In this document: piece by piece, positions 16,740 to 26,536 of the stretch | How positions within the stretch are numbered: the stretch's first letter is position 1 | How the letters are laid out: each line of letters starts with the position of its first letter | Assembly (NCBI RefSeq): GCF_008704935.1 | Contig: NZ_CP023692.1 | Coordinates: 4,803,001-4,867,000, forward strand | Length of the DNA stretch: 64,000 nucleotides | Direction of reading: 5' to 3' | From: Streptomyces vinaceus | GTDB taxonomy: Bacteria > Actinomycetota > Actinomycetes > Streptomycetales > Streptomycetaceae | The notes under the pieces: generated by a model | What the model saw: only the letters and a program-made list of their open reading frames with translations | Told to the model about the DNA's origin: nothing | The model's database searches: none | Position numbers and translations under genes: made by a program

Positions 16740-18362
16740 GTGGTGACCTTGGATGTTCGGCCTCAGCTGCTCGATGCCCTGTCCGCCCTGCGCGACCGGG
16801 TCGCGTCCGTGCGTCTGCCGCTGCCCCTGCCCGGCGCCCCGCGCGCCCGTCAGACCAGAGCCGAGCTGCTCGCGCAGCTCGACGACTACCTCGTACCCCG
16901 GCTGAAGGCGCCCGAGGCGCCACTGCTCGCCGTCGTCGGCGGGTCCACCGGGGCCGGTAAGTCCACTCTCGTCAACTCCCTCGTGGGACGCCAGGTGAGT
17001 GAGGCCGGCGTCCTGCGGCCCACCACCCGCATCCCCGTACTCGTCTGCCATCCGGACGACCACCACTGGTTCGCCGGCATGCGCGTCCTCCCCGACCTGA
17101 TGCGGGTCTGGGCCCCGCCCGGCGAGGACGACCCCCTCCCCGGCCCCCACCGCGGCTCCTCCCGCGGATTCGGGACCACCGCCGCCACCCGCGAACTGCG
17201 CATCGAGACCGTCGCCGGCCTCCCGCGCGGGCTTGCCATCCTCGACGCCCCCGACATCGACTCCCTCGTGGTCGAGAACCGGACGCTCGCCGCGCAGCTC
17301 ATCTGTGCCGCCGACGTCTGGGTCATGGTCACCACCGCCTCGCGGTACGCCGACGCCGTCCCCTGGCACCTGCTGCGCACCGCCAAGCAGTACAAGGCCA
17401 CCCTCGGCATCGTCCTCGACCGAGTCCCGCACCAGGTGCTCGCCGAGGTCTCGCGCCAGTACGGGGCCCTGCTCACCCGGGCCGGACTGGGCGACGTACC
17501 GCGCTTCACGGTGCCCGAGCTGCCCGAATCGGCCGGCGGGGGCGGGCTGCTGCCCGCCAGTGCCGTGGCCCCGCTCTTCGCGTGGCTCGCCCACCACGCG
17601 CAGGACCCCGCAGCCCGGCAGTACGCCGTCGGACGGACCGCCCTCGGCGCGCTGGACTCCCTCGGGCGGCGGATGCCGGAGCTGGCCTCCGCCGTCGCCG
17701 CCCAGCACGCCGCCGCCGTACGGCTGACCTCGGCCGTCGAGGACGCGTACAAGAGGGAGGGCAAGCGGGTCCGGGGCCGCCTCGACCAGGGCGCGGTACT
17801 GGCCGGCGACGCGCTGACCCGGTGGCGCGGCTACCCCCTCGACACGAGCACCGACGAACTGCTCGACTCGCTCGCCGAGTCGCTCTCCGCACTGCTCCAG
17901 TGCGCCGTGGCCGCCGCCGACGAGCGGATCGCCCAGGCCTGGCGGCGCGAGCCGGCCGCCGGGGCGGTGCCGCTGCCCGCGCCCGACCGGGAGGCGGCGG
18001 AACGCATCGGCCTGGCCGTACGGCGCTGGCGCCGCGTACTGGAGGAACTCGCCGAAGAAGAGGTCGCCCGGCTCGACAAGCAGCCCGCGCCCGACCCCGA
18101 CGGGGTCGCGGCCCTCCTCGTCGCGGCCCTCCTCGGCGGCAAGCGGGCCCGCCCGGCGGGCGAGAAGCTCGCCGAGCGGATCGGCGTCCAGGCCGCCGTA
18201 CGACTGCGCGACCGGGGCGGCGAACTCGTCGCCGAACACCTGGAACAGGTGCTGCGCGCCGAACGGGACCGCCGGCTGGCCCCGCTGGAGGCGCTCGAAG
18301 TGACGCCGGAACCGCAGGCCGAGCTGATCGCCGCGCTGTCCCTACTGCAGAAGGAGAGGTGA
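16740..18362 (+). CDS. dynA: Dynamin-family GTPase without membrane helices (DynA-like)
   Basis: 540 residues. The G domain carries a P-loop GGSTGAGKST (67-76), a switch-I-like RPTTRIPV and a G3 variant LDAPDID (DxxG replaced by DAPD). A long helical, Arg/Glu-rich C-terminal half follows. No membrane helix is seen. The tandem order with a second, membrane-anchored GTPase and ssbB matches the Streptomyces dynamin pair that stabilises FtsZ rings during sporulation septation; which of the two carries which letter is less certain. It starts at GTG 16740 or 16743 with no ribosome site, so the leader may be unusual. It ends 4 bp before dynB. Confidence 0.75.
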   Translation: MVTLDVRPQLLDALSALRDRVASVRLPLPLPGAPRARQTRAELLAQLDDYLVPRLKAPEAPLLAVVGGSTGAGKSTLVNSLVGRQVSEAGVLRPTTRIPVLVCHPDDHHWFAGMRVLPDLMRVWAPPGEDDPLPGPHRGSSRGFGTTAATRELRIETVAGLPRGLAILDAPDIDSLVVENRTLAAQLICAADVWVMVTTASRYADAVPWHLLRTAKQYKATLGIVLDRVPHQVLAEVSRQYGALLTRAGLGDVPRFTVPELPESAGGGGLLPASAVAPLFAWLAHHAQDPAARQYAVGRTALGALDSLGRRMPELASAVAAQHAAAVRLTSAVEDAYKREGKRVRGRLDQGAVLAGDALTRWRGYPLDTSTDELLDSLAESLSALLQCAVAAADERIAQAWRREPAAGAVPLPAPDREAAERIGLAVRRWRRVLEELAEEEVARLDKQPAPDPDGVAALLVAALLGGKRARPAGEKLAERIGVQAAVRLRDRGGELVAEHLEQVLRAERDRRLAPLEALEVTPEPQAELIAALSLLQKER

Positions 18363-18366
18363 CGCG

Positions 18367-20268
18367 GTGACCGCCTTGACCGACCGCGACCGCACCGATG
18401 ACCGCTGGGACGACGGGTTCATCGCACGTTCGCGCCGCGCGGGCGCGGGCCTGCGGGCCGGCGTCGGATTCGGAATCGGAGCCGGCATCGACGCCGCAGA
18501 CGGCGAGGACGGCGGCGACGAGTCGGAGGACGGGAGCGACGACGCGCTCGTCCGCGCCGTCTCCGGCGCCGGGAGCGACGGGGGCAAGGCCCCCTCGCCG
18601 CCGCTCAGCCCCGAAGGACAGGCACTGCGCACCCGCCTCGAAGCACTGCGCCAGCTGGTCGGGCTCTCACGGACCCGCCTCGACGGCAAGACCCTCGCCG
18701 AGGCCGGCCGGGTGCTCGACGAGGCGGCCGCGCGCCGCGGGCTGTCACCGCAGCACACGGTCGTCGCGATCGCCGGAGCCACCGGAAGCGGCAAGTCCAC
18801 CCTCTTCAATTCACTCGCCGGGGTGCAGATTTCCGAGACGGGGCTGCGCAGGCCAACGACCGCCGCCCCCATCGCGTGCAGCTGGTCCGACGGCGCTGCC
18901 GGGCTGCTCGACCGCCTGGAGATCCCGGGCCGGCTGCGTCGCAGGCCGCGCGAGACCTCCGAGGCCGAGGCGCTGCGCGGCATGGTCCTGGTGGACCTGC
19001 CGGACCTGGACTCCGCGGTCGGCGCCCACCGCGAGCACGTGGACCGCGTGCTCGCCCTGGTCGACGCGGTGGTGTGGGTGGTCGACCCGGAGAAGTACGC
19101 CGACGCCGTGCTGCACGAGCGGTACCTGCGGCCGCTGGCCGGGCACGCCGAGGTGACGTTCGTGGTGCTCAACCAGGTGGACCGGCTGCCCGGGGAGTCG
19201 GCCGACCTCGTCCTGGACGACCTGCGGCGCCTGCTCGACGACGACGGCATCGCCCTCGGCGAGCACGACGAGCCCGGCGCCACCGTCCTCGGCCTGTCGG
19301 CGCTCACCGGCGAGGGAGTCGGGGAACTGCGCGACCTCCTCGCCCAGTTCACCCAGGAGAAGGGCGCCGCGACCCGCCGCATCTCCGCCGATGTCGACCG
19401 GGCCGCCGGACGCCTGCGCCCGCTGTACGTGACCGAGGGCCATCCGTCGCCCGAGATCGGGGAGGCGGCGCGCGCCGAGTTCGAGGACCGGCTCGCCGAG
19501 GCGGTCGGGGCGTACGCGGCCGGGCTGGCCGCCGAGCGCGCCTGGCGGCGCAATGCCGGGAAGGCGTGCGGCACGCCGTGGCTGCGGCTGTGGCGCTGGT
19601 ACGAGAGCCGGCGCGCCCCGCGCACGCTGGCCGGGCTGGCGGCCCTGGCGGTGATCGGAGGCGGCCGGGGCGCGGCGAGCGCGGAGGCGCCGGCCGAGGA
19701 AGAGGTGACGGCGCGCCAGCGCGTGGAGCAGGCCGTACGGACGGTCGCCGACGCGGCGGCCGACGGACTGCCCGACGCCTGGGCGCAAGCCGTCCGGGAG
19801 GCCGCGGTGCGCGGCGCCGATCAGCTGCCGGAGGCGCTGGACGAGATCGCGGTGACGCTCGGTTCGGCGGTCACGGTGCCGAGCGCCAGACCGCCGCGGC
19901 CGACGTGGTGGCCGGTGGCGGTGCTGGCGCAGGCGGCGATGACGCTGCTGCAGATCTACGGCGGGCTCTGGCTGGTCGGGCAGATCGTCGGGGTCCTGGA
20001 GCCGCGCCTGATGCCGCCGGTGCTGCTGATGGTGGCGGGCATCGTCGGCGGTCCCCTGGTGGAGTGGGCCTGCTCGATCGCGGCCCGGGGCCCGGCGCGG
20101 AGGTACGGGCAGGACGCGGAGCGGCGGCTGCGGCAGGCCGCGGCCGGCTGCGGGCGGGCCCGGGTCCTGGAGCCGGTGGCGGCGGAGCTGCTGCGCTACC
20201 GGGAGGTGCGCGAGCAGTACGCGACGGTCGCCGCAGGGGGGACGAAGTTGTCCACAACCCGCGAGTAA
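18367..20268 (+). CDS. dynB: Dynamin-family GTPase with C-terminal membrane helices (DynB-like)
   Basis: 633 residues. An acidic, disordered N-terminal stretch (about 40-80) is followed by a G domain with P-loop GATGSGKST (137-145), G3-like LVDLPDLDS and G4 NQVD (269-272). The helical C-terminal half contains two hydrophobic segments (about 514-545 and 549-570) that should insert as a membrane hairpin. Partner of the preceding GTPase; in Streptomyces the two act together at sporulation septa. GTG start with AAGGAGAGG upstream, inside the end of dynA. The last codons overlap a DnaA-box-like sequence. Confidence 0.78.
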   Translation: MTALTDRDRTDDRWDDGFIARSRRAGAGLRAGVGFGIGAGIDAADGEDGGDESEDGSDDALVRAVSGAGSDGGKAPSPPLSPEGQALRTRLEALRQLVGLSRTRLDGKTLAEAGRVLDEAAARRGLSPQHTVVAIAGATGSGKSTLFNSLAGVQISETGLRRPTTAAPIACSWSDGAAGLLDRLEIPGRLRRRPRETSEAEALRGMVLVDLPDLDSAVGAHREHVDRVLALVDAVVWVVDPEKYADAVLHERYLRPLAGHAEVTFVVLNQVDRLPGESADLVLDDLRRLLDDDGIALGEHDEPGATVLGLSALTGEGVGELRDLLAQFTQEKGAATRRISADVDRAAGRLRPLYVTEGHPSPEIGEAARAEFEDRLAEAVGAYAAGLAAERAWRRNAGKACGTPWLRLWRWYESRRAPRTLAGLAALAVIGGGRGAASAEAPAEEEVTARQRVEQAVRTVADAAADGLPDAWAQAVREAAVRGADQLPEALDEIAVTLGSAVTVPSARPPRPTWWPVAVLAQAAMTLLQIYGGLWLVGQIVGVLEPRLMPPVLLMVAGIVGGPLVEWACSIAARGPARRYGQDAERRLRQAAAGCGRARVLEPVAAELLRYREVREQYATVAAGGTKLSTTRE

Positions 20269-20274
20269 TCCACA
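20248..20274 (+). promoter_or_regulatory. Two DnaA-box-like nonamers in direct repeat
   Basis: TTGTCCACA at 20248-20256 is the preferred Streptomyces DnaA box. TAATCCACA at 20266-20274 is a close variant in the same orientation, 18 bp further on. They straddle the dynB stop codon and lie about 130 bp before ssbB. Confidence 0.5.
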
Positions 20275-20401
20275 GGCGGGAGCAGGAATTCGGGGGCCGC
20301 GCCAGCATGGTCGTACCTCGTGCGGATGGTCCGTGCGGGGCGGATCGGGCGGGGCGTCCGCGTGATCCGTACGGGTACGGATGCGGGGGAGGGCTGCCGG
20401 G

Positions 20402-20808
20402 ATGAACGACACCCTGGTGACGCTGGTCGGCCATGTGGCACGCAGATCGACTACAAGGAGATGGTGACCGGGCCGTCGGCGCGGTTCCGGTTCGCGGTGA
20501 CCCCGCGCTACTTCGACCGGCGCAAGGAGACGTGGGCGGACGGGCCCACCAGCTTCTACACCGTGTGGGCGCGGCGGGCGCTCGCGCTGAACCTGGCGGG
20601 TTCCGTCGCGGTGGGGGAGCCTCTGGTGGTGCACGGGAGGCTGCGGGTGCGCGACGATCCGCCCGACGGGGAGGGCAACCGCTGGTTCTCGGCGGACATC
20701 GACGCCATCGCCATCGGGCACGACCTGAACCGGGGGACCGCGGCCTTCCGGCGGGTCGTCAAGGCCGACCCGCCACTGATGGCCACTCAGAAGGTGGCGG
20801 TGGTCTGA
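20402..20808 (+). pseudogene. ssbB: Single-stranded DNA-binding protein SsbB, interrupted by a one-base deletion
   Basis: OB-fold SSB paralogue. In S. coelicolor SsbB lacks the acidic C-terminal tip and takes part in chromosome segregation during sporulation, which fits its place behind dynAB. The ATG at 20402 (with GGGGGAGG upstream) reads MNDTLVTLVGHVA and then leaves frame and stops after about 21 codons. The rest of the OB fold (TQIDYKEMVTGPS..., ending QKVAVV) continues in the next frame to 20808. Restoring one base between 20439 and 20440 rejoins both parts into a protein of normal size (about 135 residues). The downstream part keeps normal codon bias, so this is a recent mutation or a sequencing error. 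Confidence 0.75.
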
Positions 20809-20822
20809 GTGTTCGAGACGGT

Positions 20823-20828
20823 TAGGAT
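20823..20828 (+). promoter_or_regulatory. Possible -10 element before the thioester-domain gene
   Basis: TAGGAT, the Streptomyces vegetative -10 consensus, lies 15 bp after the ssbB stop and about 50 bp before the next start. No good -35 is seen. Confidence 0.3.
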
Positions 20829-20876
20829 TCCCCGGTACTCACGGGCACCTGGGTCATTGGCCCGAAGGGGAAGACT

Positions 20877-22184
20877 GTGTCGATTGCCGTTCCCGCATCC
20901 TCCGCTCCTGATTCCGTTCCTTCTCCGGCGTCCGCGCCGTCCGCGCCGTCCGCTGCTGTCGTTTCCGAGAGACCTGTGGCTGTGGCTGCACCGGTGGCCG
21001 GGGCGGTTGCGTCCGTACGGGCCGCTGCGCGGCGGCCGTTGGCCGCGGCTCTGCTGGCCGCGGCCCTGGCCGCCGCCCCGGGCGCGCAGGCGGCCGCCGA
21101 CTCCGCAACGCCCGCGCCCCGCACACCGGAGGGCGCGAGCGCCGTCCTGGACGGGCTGAAGACCTACGGGCAGGCGGTCCTGCGCGCCAAGGACGGATCG
21201 GTCCGGCAGATTCCGGCCGGGCTGTACGAGATGCGGGTCGACGGCGGCGGGATGCTCCAGACCTACGGGGTCGGCGTGACGGGCAACGCCCAGCCGCAGG
21301 CCCGGTACACGGAGAGCGGCTGGAACGGCAGCCTGCTCGCCGGTAACGGGGAGGCCGGCAGGATCCGCTGGGTCCTGGAGCACTCCTATCCGCAGCTGAA
21401 CGATCTCGCCGGGCTGGCGAAGGCAGCCGGTGCGGGGGCCCTGACCGCGGAGAGCGCGGCGGCCGGGACACAGGTCGCGATCTGGCGGCTTGCCGACGGG
21501 GCGCAGGTGGAGGCCGCCGACCCGGCGGCCGAGAAGCTGGCCGACTACCTCCAGCGGTCGGCCGGCGAGCTGCCGGAGCCCCCGGCCTCGCTGGGGCTGG
21601 ACCCCGGGCGCGTGTCGGGGCCGGTGGGCAGCCGTCTCGGCCCGGTCACGGTGCGGACGGGGGCGCAGAGCGTGACGGTCACCCCGGACGCGGCGGCCGC
21701 GGCGATGGGGGTGCGGGTGGTGGACGCCGAAGGGCGGCCGGTCACCACCGCGGCGAACGGGAGCAAGCTGTACTTCGAGGTGCCCGCCGGCACCCCGGAC
21801 GGCTCGGCCTCGGTCACCGTCCAGGGCTCCACGAAGGTGCCGGTCGGCCGTGTCTTCACCAGCGAGGTGCCGAGCCAGGCGCAGATCGTGGCGGGATCGA
21901 GCCAGTCCGCCCTGGCGGCGACGGCGAGCGCCCTCTGGCCGCAGCCGGTGGTCGTCCAGGAGGCCGGCACCGCGGGCGACGGACCGGCCGTGACGCAGGC
22001 CGCGGCGGCGGCCGCAGCCGCGGCGTCCTCGGAGTCCAGCCCGGACGACGAACGGCTGGCGACCAGCGGCAGCTCGGCGGCCACCCCGGTCATCGCCTCG
22101 CTGGCGGTGGGCCTGGTGGTCCTCGGCGGCCTGGTCGTCCTGCTCCTGCGCAAGCGCCCCCTGGACGAAGAGGACCACGCGTAG
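20877..22184 (+). CDS. TQXA/thioester-domain cell-surface protein lacking the thioester Cys
   Basis: 435 residues. An unusually long Ala/Pro/Ser-rich N-terminus leads to a signal peptide ending near residue 72. The thioester domain follows (about 85-235), then a beta domain and a C-terminal sorting region LATSG (394-398) with a membrane helix and a basic tail. In family members an isopeptide-like thioester forms between a Cys in LQTYC and the Gln of TQVAIW. Here the Gln (Gln199) is present, but the Cys position reads LQTYG (Gly131). The sorting motif also departs from LAxTG (Ser for Thr). It is probably exported and possibly sortase-anchored, but without covalent-capture chemistry. GTG start after GAAGGGGAAG. 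Confidence 0.8.
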   Translation: MSIAVPASSAPDSVPSPASAPSAPSAAVVSERPVAVAAPVAGAVASVRAAARRPLAAALLAAALAAAPGAQAAADSATPAPRTPEGASAVLDGLKTYGQAVLRAKDGSVRQIPAGLYEMRVDGGGMLQTYGVGVTGNAQPQARYTESGWNGSLLAGNGEAGRIRWVLEHSYPQLNDLAGLAKAAGAGALTAESAAAGTQVAIWRLADGAQVEAADPAAEKLADYLQRSAGELPEPPASLGLDPGRVSGPVGSRLGPVTVRTGAQSVTVTPDAAAAAMGVRVVDAEGRPVTTAANGSKLYFEVPAGTPDGSASVTVQGSTKVPVGRVFTSEVPSQAQIVAGSSQSALAATASALWPQPVVVQEAGTAGDGPAVTQAAAAAAAAASSESSPDDERLATSGSSAATPVIASLAVGLVVLGGLVVLLLRKRPLDEEDHA

Positions 22185-22375
22185 GCCGTGGCGGTGTCCT
22201 CGTTCCCTCGGGAACGGGGCCCATGGGCGGCGGCACGTCGCCCAGGGGGACGCTCCCGCTCCGGCGGCGGCTCCGGCGGCGGGCCGGGGCCCGGCCGGGG
22301 ATCCGGCATGGGCCGTACGAGGGTCGCTTCGGACGCCGGCAGGTTTCAGGGCGGGCCTGCGGGTAAGCGGGGGGA

Positions 22376-23860
22376 ATGGGCGATCAAGAATTGACCTGGA
22401 GGGGCGCCGCCGCACGGTGGGACCGGATGCTGTTCGACGGGGTGGCCCGGCGGCACTGGCCGGCCGGCAACCGGGTGCTGCCGAGGCTCGGGCGGGCCGC
22501 CAACCACGGCGTGCTGTGGGGCGGGGCCGCCGCGGCGATCGCGGTCCTCGGTTCGACCCGGGCCAGGAAGGCGGCCCTGAGCGGAGCCGCCTCGCTGGCG
22601 CTGGCCTCGGCGACCGTGAACACCATCGGCAAGTGGTCCGTACGCCGGCCCCGGCCGCTGCTGGAAGGGGTGCCCGAGGTGCGGCGGCTCGTGACGCAGC
22701 CGACGACCACCTCGTTCCCTTCCGGGCACGCGGCGTCCGCGTTCGCGTTCACCACCGGGCTGGCGCTCGGGGCGCCGGGCTGGGGCGCGGCGCTGGCCCC
22801 GGTGGCGGTGTCGGTGGCGTTCTCCCGCGTGTACACGGGGGTCCACTACCCGTCCGACGTGGCCGCGGGCGCGGCGCTGGGCGTGGCCGCGGGTCTCGTC
22901 GTACGCCGTGTCGTGCGCGGGGTGGAGGAGGCGCGGCTCTCTCCCGGTGACGAGCGGAAGGCCATCGGGGCGCCCGCGCTGCCGGACGGGGCCGGGCTCA
23001 CGGTGGTGGTGAACACCGGGTCCGGGACGGCCTCCGTGGCGGGTCTCGACGTACTGCGCGCCCGGCTGCCCAAGGCCGAGGTGATCGAGTGCGAGGGTCC
23101 GGAGCTGGCCGGGGAGCTGGCGGCGGCGGCCGCCCGGTCCACCGTGCTCGGGGTGTGCGGCGGCGACGGCACGGTCAACGCGGCCGCCACCGCCGCGCTG
23201 CGGGCCGGGGTGCCGCTGGCGGTGTTCCCCGGCGGCACGCTCAACCACTTCGCGCTGGACCTCGGCCTCGGCGGAGCCGAGGACACCTGCCGCGCCGTCG
23301 CCGCCGGCAGCGCGGTCCGGGTCAGCGCGGGCCGCTTCACACCCGGCCCGGACCCCGAGGACGGCCGCTCCGGGTACTTCCTGAACACCTTCAGCATCGG
23401 CGCCTACCCCGAGCTGCTGCGGCGCCGGCTGCGCTGGGCGCCGCGGATCGGCGGCGGCCCCGCCGCGCTGCTGGCCGCGTGGAAGGTGCTGCGCGCGGAG
23501 CGCCCCGTACGGCTCCGGCTGGCGGGGCGGCCCCGCAGCGTCTGGCTGCTCTTCGCGGGCAACGGCACCTACCACGGCACGGGTGCCACGCCCCGCCGCC
23601 GCGACAGCCTCGGCGAGGGCCTGCTCGACGTCCGCCTCGTCCACGGCGGCGGCCGGCCCGGCCCGCGCCTGTTCGCGGCCGCGCTGACGGGTCCGCTCAG
23701 CCGTTCCCCCGTCCACACGGCCACCCGCCTGCGCAGTCTGCGGATCGGCGACATCCCGCCGGGCACCCCGCTGGCGTACGACGGCGAGTGCACCCCCGCC
23801 CCGCCCTCCCTGGTCCTCGACACCCTCCCGGACGCCCTGACGGTCTACCGCCCCGCGTGA
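22376..23860 (+). CDS. Fusion of PAP2 phosphatase and diacylglycerol-kinase-like domains
   Basis: 494 residues. The N-terminal half is a membrane PAP2 phosphatase with all three motifs: KWSVRRPRP, SFPSGHAAS and SRVYTGVHYPSD. The C-terminal half is a lipid-kinase catalytic domain with GGDGTVNAA (about 262-270) and PGGTLNHFA. The phosphatase lies in the membrane and the kinase should face the cytosol, so the protein may both dephosphorylate and phosphorylate lipids. Undecaprenyl or phosphatidate substrates are guesses. ATG at 22376. Its stop overlaps a possible GTG for the barstar-like gene. Confidence 0.87.
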   Translation: MGDQELTWRGAAARWDRMLFDGVARRHWPAGNRVLPRLGRAANHGVLWGGAAAAIAVLGSTRARKAALSGAASLALASATVNTIGKWSVRRPRPLLEGVPEVRRLVTQPTTTSFPSGHAASAFAFTTGLALGAPGWGAALAPVAVSVAFSRVYTGVHYPSDVAAGAALGVAAGLVVRRVVRGVEEARLSPGDERKAIGAPALPDGAGLTVVVNTGSGTASVAGLDVLRARLPKAEVIECEGPELAGELAAAAARSTVLGVCGGDGTVNAAATAALRAGVPLAVFPGGTLNHFALDLGLGGAEDTCRAVAAGSAVRVSAGRFTPGPDPEDGRSGYFLNTFSIGAYPELLRRRLRWAPRIGGGPAALLAAWKVLRAERPVRLRLAGRPRSVWLLFAGNGTYHGTGATPRRRDSLGEGLLDVRLVHGGGRPGPRLFAAALTGPLSRSPVHTATRLRSLRIGDIPPGTPLAYDGECTPAPPSLVLDTLPDALTVYRPA

Positions 23861-23883
23861 CGCCCCGCCCAGGCTCGGGCGGC

Positions 23884-24269
23884 GTGACGACGACGTACGT
23901 GATCGAGGGCGGCCGGATCGGGACGCTGGACGACTTCTGGGCGCTGGTGGGTGAGGCCGTCAACGGCCCCGGGGGCTATTTCGGGCGGAACCTCGACAGC
24001 TTCGCCGACTGCCTCCGGGGCGGCTTCGGCACCCCGGACGAGGGCGGCTTCGTGATCGAGTGGCGCGACCACGAGCTCTCCCGCCGGGCCCTCGGCCACC
24101 CGGAGACCGCCCGCCGCCTGGAGGGCGTACTGGAGCGCTGTCACCCGAAAACCGCGTCCGGGTGGCCGAGGAGCTCGCGCGGGCCCGCGACGGCCGGGGC
24201 CCGACCCTGTTCGACGTCCTCACGGAGATCATCGACGCCCAGGCCCCGGGCGCCCTCCGCCTCCGCTGA
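23884..24269 (+). pseudogene. Barstar-family (RNase inhibitor-like) gene with a one-base frameshift
   Basis: The first part reads as a barstar fold (TLDDFWALVGEAVNGPGG, YFGRNLDSFADCLRGGFG) from GTG 23884 to about 24147. It then leaves frame, while the matching C-terminus (ENRVRVAEELARARDG... TLFDVLTEIIDAQ) lies one frame over and stops at 24269. One extra G near 24147 would join them into about 128 residues. An earlier GTG at 23857 overlapping the previous stop is possible. No barnase-type RNase lies nearby, as is usual for the solitary barstar homologues of Streptomyces. Same kind of lesion as in ssbB. Confidence 0.65.
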
Positions 24270-24309
24270 GCCGTCACACGCCCCTGCCGAGCCGTCACAC
24301 GCCCCCGCC
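24268..24309. repeat. 21-bp direct repeat, two copies
   Basis: Two adjacent 21-bp units (24268-24288 and 24289-24309) differing by one base, starting in the barstar stop codon. Confidence 0.75.
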
Positions 24310-24346
24310 GAGCCCCCGCGGCGACCTACCCATTCGCCCGTAGGGG

Positions 24347-24375
24347 TGGACGACTGGCAAGATGGGGTGTATCTG
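24347..24375 (+). promoter_or_regulatory. Possible ettA promoter
   Basis: TGGACG (24347-24352), a 17-bp spacer and TATCTG (24370-24375) resemble a vegetative promoter. The start point would be about 23 bp before the ettA start codon. Confidence 0.4.
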
Positions 24376-24404
24376 CCCACCATCGATCTGCCGGACGGTT
24401 TCTC

Positions 24405-26069
<1,665 letters not shown>

Positions 26070-26074
26070 GCAAC

Positions 26075-26536
26075 ATGGCCAGACATCACTACCGGTGCCC
26101 GCTGCGCTGGTCGGACATGGATTCCTTCGGCCACGTCAACAACGTGGTCTTTCTCCGCTACCTGGAGGAGGCGAGGATCGACTTCATGTTCCGGCTGGCG
26201 CCGGGGGAGGGCAGTGAGTCCTTCACGGGCGGGTCCGTCGTGGCCCGCCACGAGATCGACTACAAGCTGCCGCTCGTGCACCGTCACGAGCCCGTCCTGA
26301 TCGAGTCCTGGGTGACGCGGATAGGCGCCGCGTCGCTGACCATCGGCTACGAGGTCAAGGACGAGGCGACGCAGGACGCACCGGAGAAGGTCTACGTGCG
26401 GGCCTCGACCGTGGTCGTGCCGTACAACCTCGCCGAGGGGCGGCCCCGCCGCATCTCGGCCGAGGAGAGGCACTTCCTGGAGAAGTACCTCGACGAGCCC
26501 GCGGGCTCGCGCGCGGAAGGCCGCATCGCCGCATGA
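26075..26536 (+). CDS. Acyl-CoA thioesterase (4HBT hotdog family)
   Basis: 153 residues, single hotdog fold. The catalytic segment DMDSFGHVNN (Asp16, within D-x-x-GHVNN) and YLEEARIDF are the 4-hydroxybenzoyl-CoA thioesterase signature. It begins 5 bp after ettA and overlaps the next gene (ATGA), so it is likely co-transcribed with both. The physiological acyl-CoA cannot be told from sequence. Confidence 0.87.
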   Translation: MARHHYRCPLRWSDMDSFGHVNNVVFLRYLEEARIDFMFRLAPGEGSESFTGGSVVARHEIDYKLPLVHRHEPVLIESWVTRIGAASLTIGYEVKDEATQDAPEKVYVRASTVVVPYNLAEGRPRRISAEERHFLEKYLDEPAGSRAEGRIAA

